14,330 nt of DNA from UBA1738 sp003453455 (GTDB taxonomy: Bacteria; Bacillota; Clostridia; UBA1381), in contig CAMOOX010000034.1 in NCBI GenBank assembly GCA_946621875.1, forward strand, positions 1-14,330, in the 5' to 3' direction. Shown here in pieces: positions 12,943 to 14,330 of this stretch. The notes under the pieces are model-generated. The model had not been told where the DNA came from and ran no database searches. It was given only the letters and a program-made list of their open reading frames with translations. How positions within the stretch are numbered: the stretch's first letter is position 1; each line of letters opens with the position of its first letter. A program made the translations under genes and the position numbers.

Positions 12943-14274
12943 ATGAAAAGACGAAATTTATACTGGCTTTTTTCTGTAACGGTCACAGTTCTTGCCGTTT
13001 TCGGAATTTATGAATTTTACAATGCCAAGGCATATCGGCGCGGACTTGAAAACAACTACAACCGTGCATTTTTCGAGCTTACCGATTATGTTGACGATAT
13101 AGATACCCTGCTTGCTAAAAGTATGCTTGCAACCTCCGCAGGGGAAATGGCAAGTCTGTCGCAGGAGCTTTCCGTTCAGGCAACTGCCGCAAAATCCTGT
13201 CTTGCACAAATACCGCAAACAGAAGTCCCGCTTGACAAAACCGAAAAATTTCTGGCGCAAGTTGGCGACTACACCTATACTTTGAGCCAAAACATCATAA
13301 ACAAGAAAACTATATCAGAAGACGAATATGAAAGCCTTGCTTCCCTCGGCTCATATGCGGCAAGCCTTAACAATGCGCTTGCAGATGTGTCGAAAAAAGT
13401 GTATAGCGGCGAGCTTCATTTCGGAAAGAATGCCAAAATAGGCAAAGAGGGCGTTGCCTATGCAGCAGACGGCGACCCATTTTCTTCAATAGAGAAAAAA
13501 ATCGGCGAATATCCCTCACTCATTTATGATGGACCGTTTTCCGAGCATATAGAAAGTTTAAAACCGAAGCTTTTGGAGGGCAAAAGCGAGATTTCCAAGG
13601 AAAATGCCGCAAAAAAACTTGCAGAATTTTTGGGAACTGACCCATCGCATCTTGAAATTACGGGAGAAACGCAAAATTCCAGCATACCTGCCTACACATT
13701 CCGCGGTATGCGCGGCAAGACGCAAATTTGTGCATCTGTTTCAAAGCAAGGCGGCTACACCGTATATTTTTTAGGTACTCGTAGAATTCGCGAGGAGTCC
13801 TTGACTGTTGAAGACGCTATCTCAAAAGCGAGAGCTTTTCTCGAAGAAAAGGGCTTTGACAGCATGAAGGAAAGCTACTATGAGAAAAAGGACGGCGTTG
13901 CAACCATCAATTTTGCGTATCAGCAAAACAATGTAATATGCTACTCAGACTTAATTAAGGTTAAAGTTGCCTTAGATGACGGCGAAATTATCGGAATGGA
14001 AGGCTACGGTTATGTTATGAACCATCACCGCCGTGATATCAGGACTCCTGCTCTTGCAAAACAGGATGCAAGGAGCAAGGTGAGCAGCAGGCTTTCCATT
14101 GACACCGTAAATATTGCGCTAATACCAAAAGACTCAAAGCGTGAAGTTCTGTGCTATGAATTTAAAGGCACTTTCGGAGACAAAAATTTCCTCATCTATA
14201 TAAATGCCGAAACAGGCGTTGAGGAGGATATTCAAATTCTAATCGAATCCCCCGACGGAATTTTGACAATATAG
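12943..14274 (+). CDS. ypeB: Germination protein YpeB
   Basis: YpeB is the partner of SleB, needed in Bacillus for its stability and localisation in the spore. The 443-residue protein has an N-terminal membrane anchor (about 7-24, YWLFSVTVTVLAVFGIYEF). An alpha-helical region (about 35-165) contains the family's LENNYNRAFFELTDYVDDID. The C-terminal half holds PepSY-like units (about 205-280, 285-360 and 365-435), with EISKENAAKKLAEFLG and VEDAISKARAFLEEKGF as helix starts. It ends in the typical YINAETGVEEDIQILIESP, DGILTI. The start has AGGAGGAG at the sleB stop, 9 nt from that gene, so both come from one mRNA. It ends at a strong terminator. Confidence 0.96.
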   Translation: MKRRNLYWLFSVTVTVLAVFGIYEFYNAKAYRRGLENNYNRAFFELTDYVDDIDTLLAKSMLATSAGEMASLSQELSVQATAAKSCLAQIPQTEVPLDKTEKFLAQVGDYTYTLSQNIINKKTISEDEYESLASLGSYAASLNNALADVSKKVYSGELHFGKNAKIGKEGVAYAADGDPFSSIEKKIGEYPSLIYDGPFSEHIESLKPKLLEGKSEISKENAAKKLAEFLGTDPSHLEITGETQNSSIPAYTFRGMRGKTQICASVSKQGGYTVYFLGTRRIREESLTVEDAISKARAFLEEKGFDSMKESYYEKKDGVATINFAYQQNNVICYSDLIKVKVALDDGEIIGMEGYGYVMNHHRRDIRTPALAKQDARSKVSSRLSIDTVNIALIPKDSKREVLCYEFKGTFGDKNFLIYINAETGVEEDIQILIESPDGILTI

Positions 14275-14284
14275 CAATAAAAAT

Positions 14285-14308
14285 CCACGTGCATAGCACG
14301 TGGTTTTT
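14285..14308 (+). terminator. Intrinsic terminator of sleB-ypeB
   Basis: CCACGTGC (14285-14292) and GCACGTGG (14296-14303) form a perfect 8-bp stem with an ATA loop, followed by five T. The A run before the stem could extend the pairing. A second small hairpin, GGGC-ATA-GCCC (14316-14326), with the same loop follows near the window edge; its role is unknown. Confidence 0.9.
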
Positions 14309-14330
14309 CATTTTCGGGCATAGCCCTACA

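Noticed and set aside
12958..13290. Open frame of 110 codons on the minus strand inside ypeB
   Set aside because: Antisense to a conserved YpeB segment, with no promoter or ribosome site of its own.

Overview
The window reads as a chromosomal segment of a spore-forming, low-to-moderate GC member of the Clostridia (Bacillota). The grounds are the sporulation and germination genes (cotJA-cotJB-cotJC, spoIIR, sleB-ypeB), strong AGGAGG-type ribosome binding sites, near-consensus SigA promoters with 17-bp spacers, and compact hairpin/T-tract terminators. I cannot name a genus. No tRNA, rRNA, CRISPR array, insertion sequence or phage gene was seen.

Left third (about 1-6067, minus strand). One tight operon runs leftward from a SigA-type promoter at 6039-6067: a DUF896 small protein, asnS, a membrane-anchored TPR protein, a GNAT acetyltransferase, rarA and nadE. 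Gaps are 15 nt or less, or the genes overlap, so a single mRNA is likely. The glutaminase half of NadE appears to have lost two of its three catalytic residues while the synthetase half looks intact; this is the most notable protein-level observation in the window. A further minus-strand promoter at 7-35 fires off the left edge.

Middle (6068-9633, plus strand). A 38-codon Cys/Gly-rich single-membrane-span gene (6147-6263) is followed by a terminator abutting a perfect-consensus SigA promoter for a cation diffusion facilitator. Next is the spore-coat operon cotJABC, including a 56-codon cotJA. Its leader carries an 11-bp-arm palindrome and a possible H-type pseudoknot that ends directly at the cotJA ribosome binding site. 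A secreted NodB-type polysaccharide deacetylase with three N-terminal repeats of exactly 34 residues has its own promoter and a terminator.

AT-rich accessory-looking block (9634-11800). Two exported proteins are encoded leftward: an SH3/CHAP-like cysteine peptidase, and a protein with a copper-amine-oxidase-type stalk domain plus an NPCBM-like domain. A small XRE-type regulator is divergent from them. The shared intergenic region holds direct and inverted repeats that could be its operators.

Right part (11801-14330). spoIIR (minus strand) has a good SigF-type promoter. Divergent from it is the germination pair sleB-ypeB, ended by a strong hairpin terminator. SpoIIR signals from forespore to mother cell, CotJ proteins join the coat, and SleB with YpeB degrade spore cortex at germination, so the window holds functions from early engulfment to germination.
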